29,802 nt of DNA from a virus (IMGVR_UViG_3300033233_000135:1-29802), one strand, 5' to 3'. Shown: positions 13,373 through 21,838, numbered from the stretch's first letter. Notes: a model not told the origin generated them from the sequence alone. Numbers and translations: made by a program.

Positions 13373-14794
13373 ATGAAGAAACTTTGGCCGCTTATCCTTG
13401 ACACTTCCACCAATCCCGCAAGGGAGATTGTGGAACCGAAACGGAGAACGCTCGGCGGGCAGCCCGTCAAGCGATTTGAGAAGGAGATCATCCGTTGCGG
13501 TAATTTTGTTAAGGAAGCGGACGATATTAGTTTCACCATTACTCCGTTGGTTCTTTCTCATTGGGTCAAGACGTTCAAGAGATTCGTGGCGGCCGGGAAC
13601 AAGGTTTTTGCCCCCGTAGGACACACTAACGATCCGGAAAAGAACAAGGGTTGGGTGGTAGACCTTGTGCAACGTGGGAATTCTCTTTTCGGCATCTTCG
13701 ATTTAGTGGGCGAGGATGCTATTGCGTTGGCCGGTCGGACGGACGTTTCCATTTACAGCCCGGCGTCCTTTATGGATGCTCATGGCAATGAATATGTTCG
13801 TCCGATTACGCATATTGCCCTTTGTTCGGAGCCCGTTATTCCCGGCCTATCGGGATGGGTTCCTTTGGCAGCGTCAAAGGGCGGGAAATTCAAGTTGAGA
13901 ATTCTACGCTTGTCGAATGATGATCAACCACGGGATCACGGCAAGTTTGCGTCTACCGGGGACGTGGAAGCGGAAGCGTTTTCCGGAACGCAATTAGCAG
14001 ACAAACGAAACCGCGATAAGTGGCTTCATCCAAAACCTTTAGCAATGGAGGCATCGAACATGCCCGCCGCTTTGTTGGATCCGAATAACCCGGACGCCAT
14101 GTTGAACCCGAAAGGGGGCATGTCCGAAGGCGATGAGGGTGAGGGCAAGGAATTGAAACTTGCCGACACCATCGACGCGGCCGTTGAAGAACAGATCCTT
14201 GGAATCTTCCGGGGTGAAGGGGACGTGAAATCCAAGTTGGCTCAGTTGGGCGATTTGGTGAAACGTCACGACAAGATCCGAAGCCTCTTGAATTTGGATG
14301 GTGGGGCGGCGGCCGGTGAAGAGGGTCTTCCTCCGGAAGTGACTCAAGGCGGGGATCCGCCGATGGAAATGGCGAGCGAGGATGAAGACAAGGAAAAGGA
14401 CAAAGCTATCGCCGCTTCGCGGTCGAAAGTGGGTCCGGTTGTTCTTCGTTTGGCGGCTGAAAACTTCAGCCTTCGCATCGGGGAATTGGTGCGGCTACGG
14501 AAGATCACGCCGGCCGTGGCAACCGAGTTGAAGAGTCGGTTCATGGGCAAGGCGAACGGCAGTCTTTCCTTGTCGCTTTCTCGTGCCCCGGCGTCGGGTC
14601 GCATCGAATTGGACCACGTCATTGCGGCTTTGGAAAAGAATTCCGCCATGCCGGTCATTGGCGAACGGTCGGGTGCTCAGTTGCGAACATTGCAATTGTC
14701 CAACCCGGCCAACGCGAAAGCGGGTCAAGACGATGAAACCAAGGACGCGGTGGAATTTATGTGGGGTCAAGCTGGCGTTCAGAACGCCAAGTAA
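13373..14794 (+). CDS. Head maturation protease fused to scaffold (Mu I-like)
   Basis: The product has 473 residues. Residues about 45-170 resemble the Mu gpI-type prohead protease: 'FAPVGHTNDPEKNKGWVVDL' (His near 84), a G-x-L-F-G-I-F strand, then 'DVSIYSPASFMD' near 126 with the candidate Ser, and ITHIALCSEPVIPGL. A PRDHGKFAS motif at about 187-195 marks the change to a scaffold-like part, which is acidic, low complexity (MSEGDEGEGKELK; 'MASEDEDKEKDKAI') and helical to the end. In Mu and relatives the protease cuts its own scaffold during head assembly. The start ATG 13373 lies in a 6-base hairpin (13359-13364 with 13371-13376), and no good ribosome site is seen. Confidence 0.75.
   Translation: MKKLWPLILDTSTNPAREIVEPKRRTLGGQPVKRFEKEIIRCGNFVKEADDISFTITPLVLSHWVKTFKRFVAAGNKVFAPVGHTNDPEKNKGWVVDLVQRGNSLFGIFDLVGEDAIALAGRTDVSIYSPASFMDAHGNEYVRPITHIALCSEPVIPGLSGWVPLAASKGGKFKLRILRLSNDDQPRDHGKFASTGDVEAEAFSGTQLADKRNRDKWLHPKPLAMEASNMPAALLDPNNPDAMLNPKGGMSEGDEGEGKELKLADTIDAAVEEQILGIFRGEGDVKSKLAQLGDLVKRHDKIRSLLNLDGGAAAGEEGLPPEVTQGGDPPMEMASEDEDKEKDKAIAASRSKVGPVVLRLAAENFSLRIGELVRLRKITPAVATELKSRFMGKANGSLSLSLSRAPASGRIELDHVIAALEKNSAMPVIGERSGAQLRTLQLSNPANAKAGQDDETKDAVEFMWGQAGVQNAK
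14773..14789 (+). terminator. Short hairpin at the end of the protease/scaffold gene
   Basis: A perfect 7-base stem, TGGCGTT (14773-14779) with AACGCCA (14783-14789) and a CAG loop, sits over the last codons of the gene. No T-run follows directly, so it is more likely a pause or RNA-processing/stability element ahead of the highly expressed capsid genes than a terminator. Confidence 0.3.
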
Positions 14795-14861
14795 CTCCAT
14801 CGCGGTTGCCGGGTTGTTCGATACAAAAACAAGATCACTTTTTGATTTAGGAGTGTAGACC

Positions 14862-15896
14862 ATGCCTGCCGTTGACATTAACAGGACCCCGGGTTGGGGA
14901 ACCACGGTTGACAGCGAATATCGCCGCATTTGGTGGAACGTCACCAACAAGCGGATCATCCCTCAGGGGATGGTGTTGGATGGGACCAAAGCCCGGGATC
15001 CCGACAATACGGGATACACGAACATTCTTCGGGCCGGAACGATTCTTGGCAAGATCACTTCGGGGGGTAAGTTGGCCCCCTCGATTATCGGCCAAACGGA
15101 TGCGGCTTACAACGGCACGGGGACCAGCATCACGGTTACGGCCGGTGTGGCGTTGGAGATTGCCCGCCGCATTGGGGCCACGGGCAGCATTCTGCTTGTG
15201 GGCCCGCCGGTGGCCGGTGGCTTGGTCCGAACCAAGAAGGTGGCATTTACGGCGGTGGGGGCCACAACGCTTACCATCGCGGCTCAGGGCCCCGCCCCGG
15301 CCGACAACGTCCAAACCATTACGTTGAACGCCGCTTTGACGGCGGGGACCGTCAGCTACGGAATTACCGACTTGACGGATGGCGTAATGAAGTGGGTCAC
15401 GGCGACTTGGGCCACGGATTGGGCAACCACGATGGCCGCTTGGAACGTGTTGGCGGATGCGGTGTTTGGAACCGCAGCGGTCGTTATGACCGGCACGGCT
15501 ACCGCTCAGATCTTCACGTTCAGTGGCGGTATTTACGCCAAGCGGATCAATCCGGAAGTCAACGTGGACGTGACGGGTGCAACCGGCCCGGCGACGTATA
15601 CCCGGGCGATGGTCGGCGGACATTCGGAAGCGTTTGTCACCAAGTCCCTTATCCTGCCTACCGATGGAAGTGAAAACTTCCTTGGCATTATAGCTAAGGG
15701 TGACGGAATGACGGTCACGGATCGTCTTGGAACCGGCGTGGACGTGTTGGTTCCGGAATTGGCGGTCGGCGGTGATCTCCTTTCGGAACAGATTTTGAAC
15801 TACCCGGCGGACGCCGCTTTGAAGGTTTGGTTGAAAAACAAACTGAAGGCGGTCGGCCCGTGGATCTTCTCCGACGATTTCATTGCGTCGGCGTAA
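14862..15896 (+). CDS. Head decoration protein
   Basis: The product has 344 residues. It begins like phage decoration proteins, with 'NVTNKRIIPQGMVLDGTKAR' leading to 'YTNILRAGTILGKITSGGKL' and a beta-rich 'LAPSIIG' segment near residue 75. It then has a long Ala/Gly/Thr-rich middle (about 85-235), and the C-terminus again has compact motifs (GTGVDVLVPELAVGGDLL, WLKNKLKAVG). It lies between protease/scaffold and major capsid, the usual place for a decoration protein. It is longer than typical gpD-like proteins of about 110-140 residues, so the middle is probably an added surface domain. TAGGAG 9 bases upstream supports the start. The family is inferred from position and N-terminal style. Confidence 0.7.
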   Translation: MPAVDINRTPGWGTTVDSEYRRIWWNVTNKRIIPQGMVLDGTKARDPDNTGYTNILRAGTILGKITSGGKLAPSIIGQTDAAYNGTGTSITVTAGVALEIARRIGATGSILLVGPPVAGGLVRTKKVAFTAVGATTLTIAAQGPAPADNVQTITLNAALTAGTVSYGITDLTDGVMKWVTATWATDWATTMAAWNVLADAVFGTAAVVMTGTATAQIFTFSGGIYAKRINPEVNVDVTGATGPATYTRAMVGGHSEAFVTKSLILPTDGSENFLGIIAKGDGMTVTDRLGTGVDVLVPELAVGGDLLSEQILNYPADAALKVWLKNKLKAVGPWIFSDDFIASA

Positions 15897-15916
15897 CGCC
15901 CCCGGGCGTGATCGTT
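15896..15916 (+). terminator. Possible weak terminator between decoration and capsid genes
   Basis: ACGCC (15896-15900) pairs with GGCGT (15905-15909) across a CCCG loop right after the stop codon, followed by GATCGTTTT. The stem is short and the T-run is brief. It may set the ratio of the two proteins, but this is weak evidence. Confidence 0.3.
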
Positions 15917-15959
15917 TTCGGACAAACTTTCAACTCAAGAAACAAGAGAGAATCGAGCA

Positions 15960-17090
15960 ATGCCTGCAAACATCGAAACTATCCTGGGGGCAAGGAACCT
16001 GATTGGTATGATTCAGGCTCGCGTCGCCGGGGTTCCCGACGATATCATGCCCCCGGAATTCTACCGGGCAAGTCGAACGTGTGAAGGAAATCGTGGCACG
16101 TATTGGAAGGTGCAAGGGACCCGCTTGACGGCTCGCCTTGTGCAATACGGGGCCCCGTCGAAGCAACGCGAATTGCAAGGCGTGTCGGAAGTTCCGATCA
16201 CGCTCTTGCATTCGGCGGAACATATCGTCCACGAACCGGCTACCCTGCAAAACCTGTTGGCGGAACAACAGGGGGATCCCAATGGGGAAATGAAGCAACG
16301 TCTTGGGCTTCAGACCGTTAGCCGGCAGATTGCCACTTTCGGAGATCTGTTTAAGAATCTCCGGGTGTCGGCTATCTATTCGGCGTTGGCGTTGGGCTAC
16401 ATTTACTGGGATGCGGCGGGCAATCTGTTGCCCACGTCTTCCGGTGCGATTGGTTCGGTGGATTTCGGTGTTCCGGCGGCCCACCAAAACCAATTGGACG
16501 TGTACGGCACGGGTGCCTTGATCGATGCGAAGTGGTCGGCGGCCACAACGGCAATCGAGACCCAAGTCAAAAGGATCATTAAAGCCGGTCGGAAGGTGAC
16601 GGGCTACCCGATCACGACGGCTTTCTATGGCGAAAACATTCCGAAGTATTTCGTTGGAAACAACGGCTACAAGGAAGCCATTCACGGATCGTCCCGGCTT
16701 GCCGAAGCCTACGCCACGTCGGAAATCCCCCCGGGTACGTTTGGGATCAAGCGGTGGATCCCGGTGTCGGAGGCGTTCTACGCTTCAGCCGGAACCGTGG
16801 GCGGCACGGAAACCTTGTCCGATTGGTTTGGGGTGAACCAGATCGTTTTCACTCCCGACGCCACACCGGATTGGTGGGAGGTGTTGGAAGGGACTTACCC
16901 GGTCCCGTCGGCGTTCAACATCGTGGCGGACGCCATGCAACAGTTGCAAGCGTTGAAGGAAGTGGCAGGGGCCTTTTCCTATGCAACCATTGTGACGGAC
17001 CCCGTGTCGATCAAGCAAGTTTGCGGGGACACGTTCTTGCCGGTCCTCAAGGTGCCGAAGGCCATTTTCAACGCAACCGTCGAGTTCTAA
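15960..17090 (+). CDS. Major capsid protein (gpE-like)
   Basis: The product has 376 residues and would form the icosahedral shell. Features of the lambda gpE group are visible: a helical N-arm (MPANIETILGARNLIG), 'DIMPPEFYRASRTCEG', a strand 'TRLTARLVQYGAPSKQRELQ' matching the E-loop region, then VPITLLHSAEHIV, 'LLAEQQGDPNGEMKQRLGLQ', and the IYSALALGYIYWDAAGN segment followed by 'VDFGVP', a hallmark of this group. The length fits (340-380). No Cys-rich or extra domain is seen. The upstream neighbours are protease/scaffold and decoration protein, and a strong hairpin follows the gene. Confidence 0.87.
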   Translation: MPANIETILGARNLIGMIQARVAGVPDDIMPPEFYRASRTCEGNRGTYWKVQGTRLTARLVQYGAPSKQRELQGVSEVPITLLHSAEHIVHEPATLQNLLAEQQGDPNGEMKQRLGLQTVSRQIATFGDLFKNLRVSAIYSALALGYIYWDAAGNLLPTSSGAIGSVDFGVPAAHQNQLDVYGTGALIDAKWSAATTAIETQVKRIIKAGRKVTGYPITTAFYGENIPKYFVGNNGYKEAIHGSSRLAEAYATSEIPPGTFGIKRWIPVSEAFYASAGTVGGTETLSDWFGVNQIVFTPDATPDWWEVLEGTYPVPSAFNIVADAMQQLQALKEVAGAFSYATIVTDPVSIKQVCGDTFLPVLKVPKAIFNATVEF

Positions 17091-17126
17091 TCGACGATTG
17101 ATTCAGGTGAATGCTCCGCTTCCCAA

Positions 17127-17167
17127 CCGGGGCACAAGGGTATACGGACATTCTTCTTGTGCCCCGG
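17127..17167 (+). terminator. Strong hairpin after the major capsid gene
   Basis: CCGGGGCACAAG (17127-17138) pairs perfectly with CTTGTGCCCCGG (17156-17167) over 12 bases, with a 17-base loop. No T-run follows, so it is probably a partial attenuator or an mRNA-stabilising structure at the head/tail boundary rather than a full terminator. The remaining bases of the 108-base gap hold nothing else I can support. Confidence 0.5.
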
Positions 17168-17198
17168 GTAGGGACGGGCCGACGAAAAGGGCGGCTCC

Positions 17199-18173
17199 AT
17201 GATCGGGATCCAAGTCGGCGTCAAAGTGGATTTGTCGGGATTGAAAGAATTTCAACAGGTCATTGACAAGGACTTGAAAGGAACCGGACAGGGTGTGGTT
17301 CGCAAGGCCCTAAAGCAGTGGGCGTTCATCTATCGGTCGGAAATGCAACAGCGGTTCGTCCGCAACAGTAGGGGAGGGGGCGATTGGCCCCCTCTTGCCT
17401 TATCTACCATCTTCGGCCGTCGCACCAATCGAAGCATTGGACGAAAGCCGAAACCCGATGAGAAAAAAACGTGGGGCAAGCGGCACACGTACCTAAACCA
17501 ACAGATCAAGAAAGCCCATAAGCAGATCGACAAGGGCGGGGAGAAAGCGAAAGAGGCGAAGGACAGATTGGCGGATCTGATAGCCAAGAAGAAGACACTC
17601 AACAAGGAAATGGCCGAACAGGCGAAGCATTATGCAAGCGGTCCAAACATAAATGCTAAAAAGCTGATTGCGGCTGGAAAGAGGGTCGACCGTGTCAAGG
17701 CTCAGGTAAGGAAGGCTAAAAAAGCCAAGACGGCTAAGGGCAAGGCATTTCGGATCACAAAGAAAAAGGCATACGAAAAGATCCAAAAGGCGGATAAGGA
17801 AAGGAAAGACATTGTAACGGGGAAAACGGTGTCCATTTTGCGGGATACCGGAACCCTGTTCAATTCCATTGCCCCGACACTATCCGGCAAGCCCGGCCAA
17901 ATACAGTTGGACATTCCTTTCGGTGTGCGGGTAGGAATCGGCGGCCCTGCCCAGCATCCGGAAGGTGAGGGCAAGACGATTGCCGAAATTGCGGAAATGC
18001 ACCAAACCGGAGGAGCCCATCTTCCAAAACGAACAATTTTTGTTGCTCCTAGCAAACAAGCCTTGGATCAAATGTCTCAAGGGATGGAACGGGCTATTGC
18101 AAAAATGATCCGGGATGAGATCAAGAAACTGAAGAACCCACCGAATCCGCCACCCGTGCCACCAACGCCATAA
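17199..18173 (+). CDS. Virion morphogenesis / tail completion protein (Mu G-like) with Lys-rich insertion
   Basis: The product has 324 residues. The two ends match the phage virion morphogenesis family (Mu gpG, P2 gpS): 'YRSEMQQRFVRNSRGGGDWP' followed by PL at about 48-68, then 'ILRDTGTLFNSIAPTL' near 215, the 'VRVGIGG' strand, EMHQTGG near 270 and 'LPKRTIFVAPSKQALDQM'. Between residues about 90 and 205 lies an extra, very basic helical stretch (many K/E pairs, AKKAKTAKGKAF) that likely forms a coiled-coil arm. The usual family length is 150-200, so the insertion roughly doubles the protein. The C-terminus is Pro-rich. It would cap or join the tail to the head. Confidence 0.78.
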   Translation: MIGIQVGVKVDLSGLKEFQQVIDKDLKGTGQGVVRKALKQWAFIYRSEMQQRFVRNSRGGGDWPPLALSTIFGRRTNRSIGRKPKPDEKKTWGKRHTYLNQQIKKAHKQIDKGGEKAKEAKDRLADLIAKKKTLNKEMAEQAKHYASGPNINAKKLIAAGKRVDRVKAQVRKAKKAKTAKGKAFRITKKKAYEKIQKADKERKDIVTGKTVSILRDTGTLFNSIAPTLSGKPGQIQLDIPFGVRVGIGGPAQHPEGEGKTIAEIAEMHQTGGAHLPKRTIFVAPSKQALDQMSQGMERAIAKMIRDEIKKLKNPPNPPPVPPTP

Positions 18174-18175
18174 AT

Positions 18176-18697
18176 ATGTCCACCGATCCTTTTAGCCTTG
18201 TCTATGACCGCTTGTGGGAATTGTTGGAATCTCATAAGGGTTTCACGGACTTGGTAAAGTTGCGAAACCGGACCAAATTCAGTGGGAACGATCGGTCCCC
18301 GTTGAAAGATGAAGTCCTAGCGGCCGACTTGCCCGAAGTGCGTTTGATCGTGTCGAAACTGTTTCCGCATATCCAGCGGACGTCCAGTAGCGGTTCGGTC
18401 AACATGACGTTCGAAGTTCAGATCTCCACAGGGGATCAACGGTTGACCGAAGTGATTTTTCCCGTGGTATTTGAGATCATTCGGGCAATGCACGGGTGGC
18501 CGATGGTTTTGCAAAGTTTGGAGTGGCGGGGCATTCCTTTTGTTGTCAAGTTTGTCCTTGGAGAGATCCCCATTGGGACTTCCGACCGGGACAAAAACCG
18601 GGGAATCATTGGATGGTCCACGGTTTGGACATGCGACTTGGAAATATGGTTGCCAACCACGTTGTTGCAACCCGACTTGCCGATCAAACTACCGTAA
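18176..18697 (+). CDS. Putative tail terminator / minor tail protein
   Basis: The product has 173 residues and starts 2 bases after the previous stop. It opens with a helix (SLVYDRLWELLESHKGFTDL) and then alternates strands and helices: 'LPEVRLIVSKLFPHI', 'SVNMTFEVQISTGDQRL', 'VIFPVVFEIIRAM', and 'IIGWSTVWTCDLEIWLP' at the end. This alpha/beta layout and a position between the tail completion and tail tube genes fit a tail terminator (gpU-like) role. No diagnostic motif is seen, so the call comes mainly from gene order. Confidence 0.6.
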   Translation: MSTDPFSLVYDRLWELLESHKGFTDLVKLRNRTKFSGNDRSPLKDEVLAADLPEVRLIVSKLFPHIQRTSSSGSVNMTFEVQISTGDQRLTEVIFPVVFEIIRAMHGWPMVLQSLEWRGIPFVVKFVLGEIPIGTSDRDKNRGIIGWSTVWTCDLEIWLPTTLLQPDLPIKLP

Positions 18698-18709
18698 GGA
18701 GATCATGAT

Positions 18710-19537
18710 ATGGGCGTTATTTCTGGAAAAGGCGGTGCTGTCAACGGGCAATCCGTGGTTCGTAAATGGAACATTGCCTACAAGTCGGACTTGGCGGCCT
18801 ATGCGTCCAGCAATACCGGCGGCATCATGTCGCAACTAGCCGGGAACACGGATTGGAATGGTGGGTTTCAAGCCTATGGGGATACGCCTTTGGTGTTGCC
18901 CGGGGATGCCTTATCCTTTGTTGGGTCGATGGAAGGGACCAAGGGGGCGTCGGGAACCGCGATCGTGGATCAAGTGGAAATCAGCGTTGACTTGGAAGGG
19001 GCTAAGCCGGTTGAATACAACGTCAATTTTTCCGGCAACGGCGTTTTGTCGCAAGGGGCGGCGGTGGCATCGGACGCTTCCTTGACGATTCCAGGGTCCT
19101 CTATCGGTTGTAAAGTGGCGACGGGGACCGTGGTAGCGTCCCCCGTGTGGACCGATCTTGCGGACATTCGTAATTGGAAACTGACTTTGACGGCGGCAAA
19201 CAAGGAATATGCCTCCAGTAGTTCGGCGGGCGGGAAGAAAAGAGTCAAGGGCAACGTGGACGCGGCCTTTTCGTTTTCCATGTATGGGGACGATCTGTCC
19301 TTGTTGCCGCAACCGAATTCGATTGCTGCTTATCGGTTCTACGTTTCCCCTACCACGTATTGGGAAGTGTTGTGGGGCATCGTGGGCGATGAAGGCGATA
19401 TCACGGCGGACATTGAAGGTGGGGAGTTGGTGGGTGCCACGATCAATGGGAAGTTTAGGGCGATCACGTTGGTAACGGCGGCGGCAACCCGTGGTTCGAT
19501 CAAGAAGCCCGGTGGATCGACGTGGTATCCGTGGTAG
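18710..19537 (+). CDS. Major tail tube protein
   Basis: The product has 275 residues. It is beta-rich and Gly/Ser/Thr-rich throughout, opening 'GKGGAVNGQSVVRKWNIAYK' and continuing with repeated strand-turn pieces such as 'DQVEISVDLEGAKPVEYNVN' and 'DIRNWKLTLTAANKEYASSS'. It closes with 'GDITADIEGGELVGATINGK' and a basic 'RGSIKKPGGSTWYPW' end. Phage tail tube proteins have this makeup and sit just before the frameshifted chaperone and tape measure genes, as here. A GTAAGGAGATC ribosome site precedes ATG 18710. No sheath gene is present, which points to a non-contractile tail. Confidence 0.75.
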   Translation: MGVISGKGGAVNGQSVVRKWNIAYKSDLAAYASSNTGGIMSQLAGNTDWNGGFQAYGDTPLVLPGDALSFVGSMEGTKGASGTAIVDQVEISVDLEGAKPVEYNVNFSGNGVLSQGAAVASDASLTIPGSSIGCKVATGTVVASPVWTDLADIRNWKLTLTAANKEYASSSSAGGKKRVKGNVDAAFSFSMYGDDLSLLPQPNSIAAYRFYVSPTTYWEVLWGIVGDEGDITADIEGGELVGATINGKFRAITLVTAAATRGSIKKPGGSTWYPW

Positions 19538-19575
19538 TGTTTGGTTTTGTTTGGGAAGCATAATGGAGCAATAAC

Positions 19576-20127
19576 ATGGCGAGTGGAGATCAAGTGGCGG
19601 CGGCCCCGGTCGATATTGTGATCGGTGGAAAAACTTATCGCATGTCCCCTTTACAAGATCGGGATGTTGCTGAGTTGGACAATTGGTTGCGAAGTCGTAT
19701 CATTCGCATGGCTCGGGATTCTCTTGCGGCGGATGAACCTGAGGATATGAAGCGGATCACGATGGAAGCGGCCATCCGGTTTGCTCAAGGGCTCACTTGG
19801 ATTAGCGGCGAAGGTGCCCAAGTGATGGACACCATTGATGGAATCAGTCGCATCGTATGGCAGGGGGTCTATCACAATCATCCCGAAGTTTCTTATGAGG
19901 AAGTTCGGCGTTCGATGTTTCAAGAAAAGGATAATCAGCACCAATCGTTAGAAGTGAAGCATTTTATCGACGCCTTTGGTATGTTGAATTTGTCGGCAGA
20001 GGACCGACTAAAAAAAAAGAAGACTGTCCGAAAATCACGACAACAACGCCAACAGTTAGCCGGGAAGAAGTTTATCGATCACTTAGCGAACGGTACGGGT
20101 GGACGCCGAAACAAATCTCAGAGTTGA
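19576..20127 (+). CDS. Tail assembly chaperone, short (unshifted) form
   Basis: The product has 183 residues, reading in frame past the slippery site. It opens with a small beta domain ('DIVIGGKTYRMSPLQDRDVA') followed by a helical body, 'LDNWLRSRIIRMARDSL', 'ITMEAAIRFAQGLTW' and 'MLNLSAEDRLKKKK'. This matches the gpG-like chaperone that coats the tape measure protein during tail building. The 36 residues after the slip site (TVRKSRQQRQQ...) are basic and low in structure, as expected for the unshifted tail. Confidence 0.8.
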   Translation: MASGDQVAAAPVDIVIGGKTYRMSPLQDRDVAELDNWLRSRIIRMARDSLAADEPEDMKRITMEAAIRFAQGLTWISGEGAQVMDTIDGISRIVWQGVYHNHPEVSYEEVRRSMFQEKDNQHQSLEVKHFIDAFGMLNLSAEDRLKKKKTVRKSRQQRQQLAGKKFIDHLANGTGGRRNKSQS

Positions 20128-20227
20128 CCCCACAACAACAAGAGACTTACCTTAAAAAGGATGGGACCTCCCAAAGGTCCCAAATGTCGCTTCAAGAGTA
20201 TCGACAAATGAAAGAGGCGTTAGGGTA
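19576..20227 (+). CDS. Tail assembly chaperone, -1 frameshifted long form (gpGT-like)
   Basis: A -1 slip at A-AAA-AAG (20013-20019) joins the first 148 residues to a frame open from 20019 to the TAA at 20226-20228. This adds 69 residues with clear protein character: 'PTVSREEVYRSLSERYGWTP' then KQISELTPQQQETYL and MSLQEYRQMKEALG. The 'YGWTP-x-QI-x-x-LTP-x-Q' element is usual in the T part of tail chaperones. Total length is about 217 residues. The extension's stop overlaps the tape measure start (TAATG). The frame has no start codon of its own near its beginning. Confidence 0.85.
20013..20019 (+). promoter_or_regulatory. Programmed -1 ribosomal frameshift site
   Basis: The heptamer A AAA AAG is in phase with the zero frame and lies within a run of nine A's (20010-20018). 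A weak downstream pairing (ACTGT 20023-20027 with ACAGT 20052-20056) may assist. Both frames on either side are coding, and the order chaperone, shift, tape measure is the conserved arrangement in long-tailed phages. Confidence 0.85.
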
Positions 20228-21829
20228 ATGGGAAACCAAGTTGTTACCGACCTGATTGCAAGAAATCAAACGTCCAAAGGCATCACAGGAGCACAACAAG
20301 CCTTTGAGAAGTTCGGTTCTAGTGTCAAAAAAGTAGTGACGGGGGTCATTGCGTTTCTTGCGGTCAAGAAGATGTTCGGTTTGGGTGAGGAATGGGTTAA
20401 GACTTACGCTCAGTTGCAAACAGCGGAAACCCGTCTTGCCTTGACGATGAAGAATACGGGAAACGCGGTCGGGTATAATACGGCTCAGTTGAAAGCCATG
20501 CGGGAGCAAATGAAATCATTGTCCAATCAATCGGACAAAAGTATTATGGAAGCCCAAGAAGCGATGGGCAAGAACCGATTGATTCACGGGGACCAGTTTT
20601 ACAAGGCTCAATTGTTGGCGTTGGACCTTGCCGAAACGATGGGCGGGGACCTTGTGGGGGCGGCCAACAAGTTGTCGGGAGCATTAGAAAACCCCATTGC
20701 CGGTTTGGAAATGGTGGATGCGTACACTCACGACGTAACGCTTCAAGAAAAGGCCCTAATGAAGGCATGGGTCGAATCCAGCCAGTTGATCACGGCTCAA
20801 GATTATCTCTTGGCTCGACTTTCCAAGCAGTACAAAGATCATGCCTCTACTTTAGGAGGAACAGTAGCCGGGAAAATTCGACAATTGTCCGTCGCTTGGA
20901 AAGAAATAAAGGAGATGTTGGGGTCCGCGATTGCCCCGGCGTTGGAAGTGATCCTAAACGCTTTGCGTCCACTTACCGAATGGATGATTGCGAATCGTGA
21001 GGTTGTGTCGAAGTGGGGTGAGAAGATTGTTGACGCAATGAAATGGATAGGTCAACAAGCCGTCAAGGCGTTCACCATCATAGAAACGGCGTTCAAGAAG
21101 TGGCCCATCTTTTTAGATTGGGCTTGGACCGGGGTTAATTATTGGATGGATTGCATCGGTAACACGATTGCCTATTTCTTTACGGACGTGTTCCCTGCTT
21201 ACCTCAAGCACTTTGCAAACTATTTTGTGTCTGTTTTTGGACACCTTTTAACCAAGTTGAAAGAGTTCTTACTTCATGCCGGCAAAAACATTAAGTCCTT
21301 TTTTGAAGCGGTTGGTCGTTGGCGTCCCGGCAAGGCATTCGATTGGGAGGGGTGGTTGGACATGCCGGAAGGGGCTCAGTTTGTTCCGCCCAAAATGGAT
21401 GCGATTGCAGATCGTGTGATCGGGCCGTTGGAAAAAGAATTGGGCGACAAGATGGACAAAATGACCAAGGAATTATGGGGGACGGAATTTGAAGGGATGA
21501 TCAAAAATCGCATTACAGCCTTAGGGTTAGACTTCCTTTTTCCTCAACCAAAACGACAAGAGAAAAAACCCGGGATAGACATGACACCTTCAGGAAAACC
21601 GTTCGCTTTCCAACATGGTGTTGGTGGAACAGGTTGGGAAGGGCTTCAAGAAACCTATAAGCGGATTCAGTCCGGGGCCATGAAGACGCCGGAACAATTA
21701 ACCGCTGACGCCACGGTCAAGGCTGTTGGTATCCAACAACGCATGGCGGGGACGTTGGAAACGATAGCAGCCAACACTGCCAAGTCCGCCGTTACCGCTA
21801 TCCCGCAAGGATTGGCTAACGGTCCTTAG
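20228..21829 (+). CDS. Tape measure protein
   Basis: The product has 533 residues. It is mostly helical, with an opening 'LIARNQTSKGITGAQQAFEK' followed by a hydrophobic segment at about 37-52 (VVTGVIAFLAVKKMFG). It continues with 'YAQLQTAETRLALTMKNTGN', 'IMEAQEAMGKNRLIHGDQFY', and a 'GKIRQLSVAWKEIKEMLGSA' then IAPALEVILNALRPL region typical of tape measure and tail-length proteins. A second hydrophobic stretch lies around 300-345 (WPIFLDWAWTGVNYW; IAYFFTDVFPAYLKHFANYF). At about 1.5 angstrom per residue this predicts a short tail of roughly 80 nm. It starts one base inside the chaperone extension's stop. Confidence 0.85.
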   Translation: MGNQVVTDLIARNQTSKGITGAQQAFEKFGSSVKKVVTGVIAFLAVKKMFGLGEEWVKTYAQLQTAETRLALTMKNTGNAVGYNTAQLKAMREQMKSLSNQSDKSIMEAQEAMGKNRLIHGDQFYKAQLLALDLAETMGGDLVGAANKLSGALENPIAGLEMVDAYTHDVTLQEKALMKAWVESSQLITAQDYLLARLSKQYKDHASTLGGTVAGKIRQLSVAWKEIKEMLGSAIAPALEVILNALRPLTEWMIANREVVSKWGEKIVDAMKWIGQQAVKAFTIIETAFKKWPIFLDWAWTGVNYWMDCIGNTIAYFFTDVFPAYLKHFANYFVSVFGHLLTKLKEFLLHAGKNIKSFFEAVGRWRPGKAFDWEGWLDMPEGAQFVPPKMDAIADRVIGPLEKELGDKMDKMTKELWGTEFEGMIKNRITALGLDFLFPQPKRQEKKPGIDMTPSGKPFAFQHGVGGTGWEGLQETYKRIQSGAMKTPEQLTADATVKAVGIQQRMAGTLETIAANTAKSAVTAIPQGLANGP

Positions 21830-21838
21830 GAGAAAAGA

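Noticed and set aside
14847-15623. Minus-strand frame of 258 codons opposite the decoration gene
   Set aside because: Arg/Gly/His-rich shadow composition, no ribosome site seen, and the plus strand is a well-placed structural gene.
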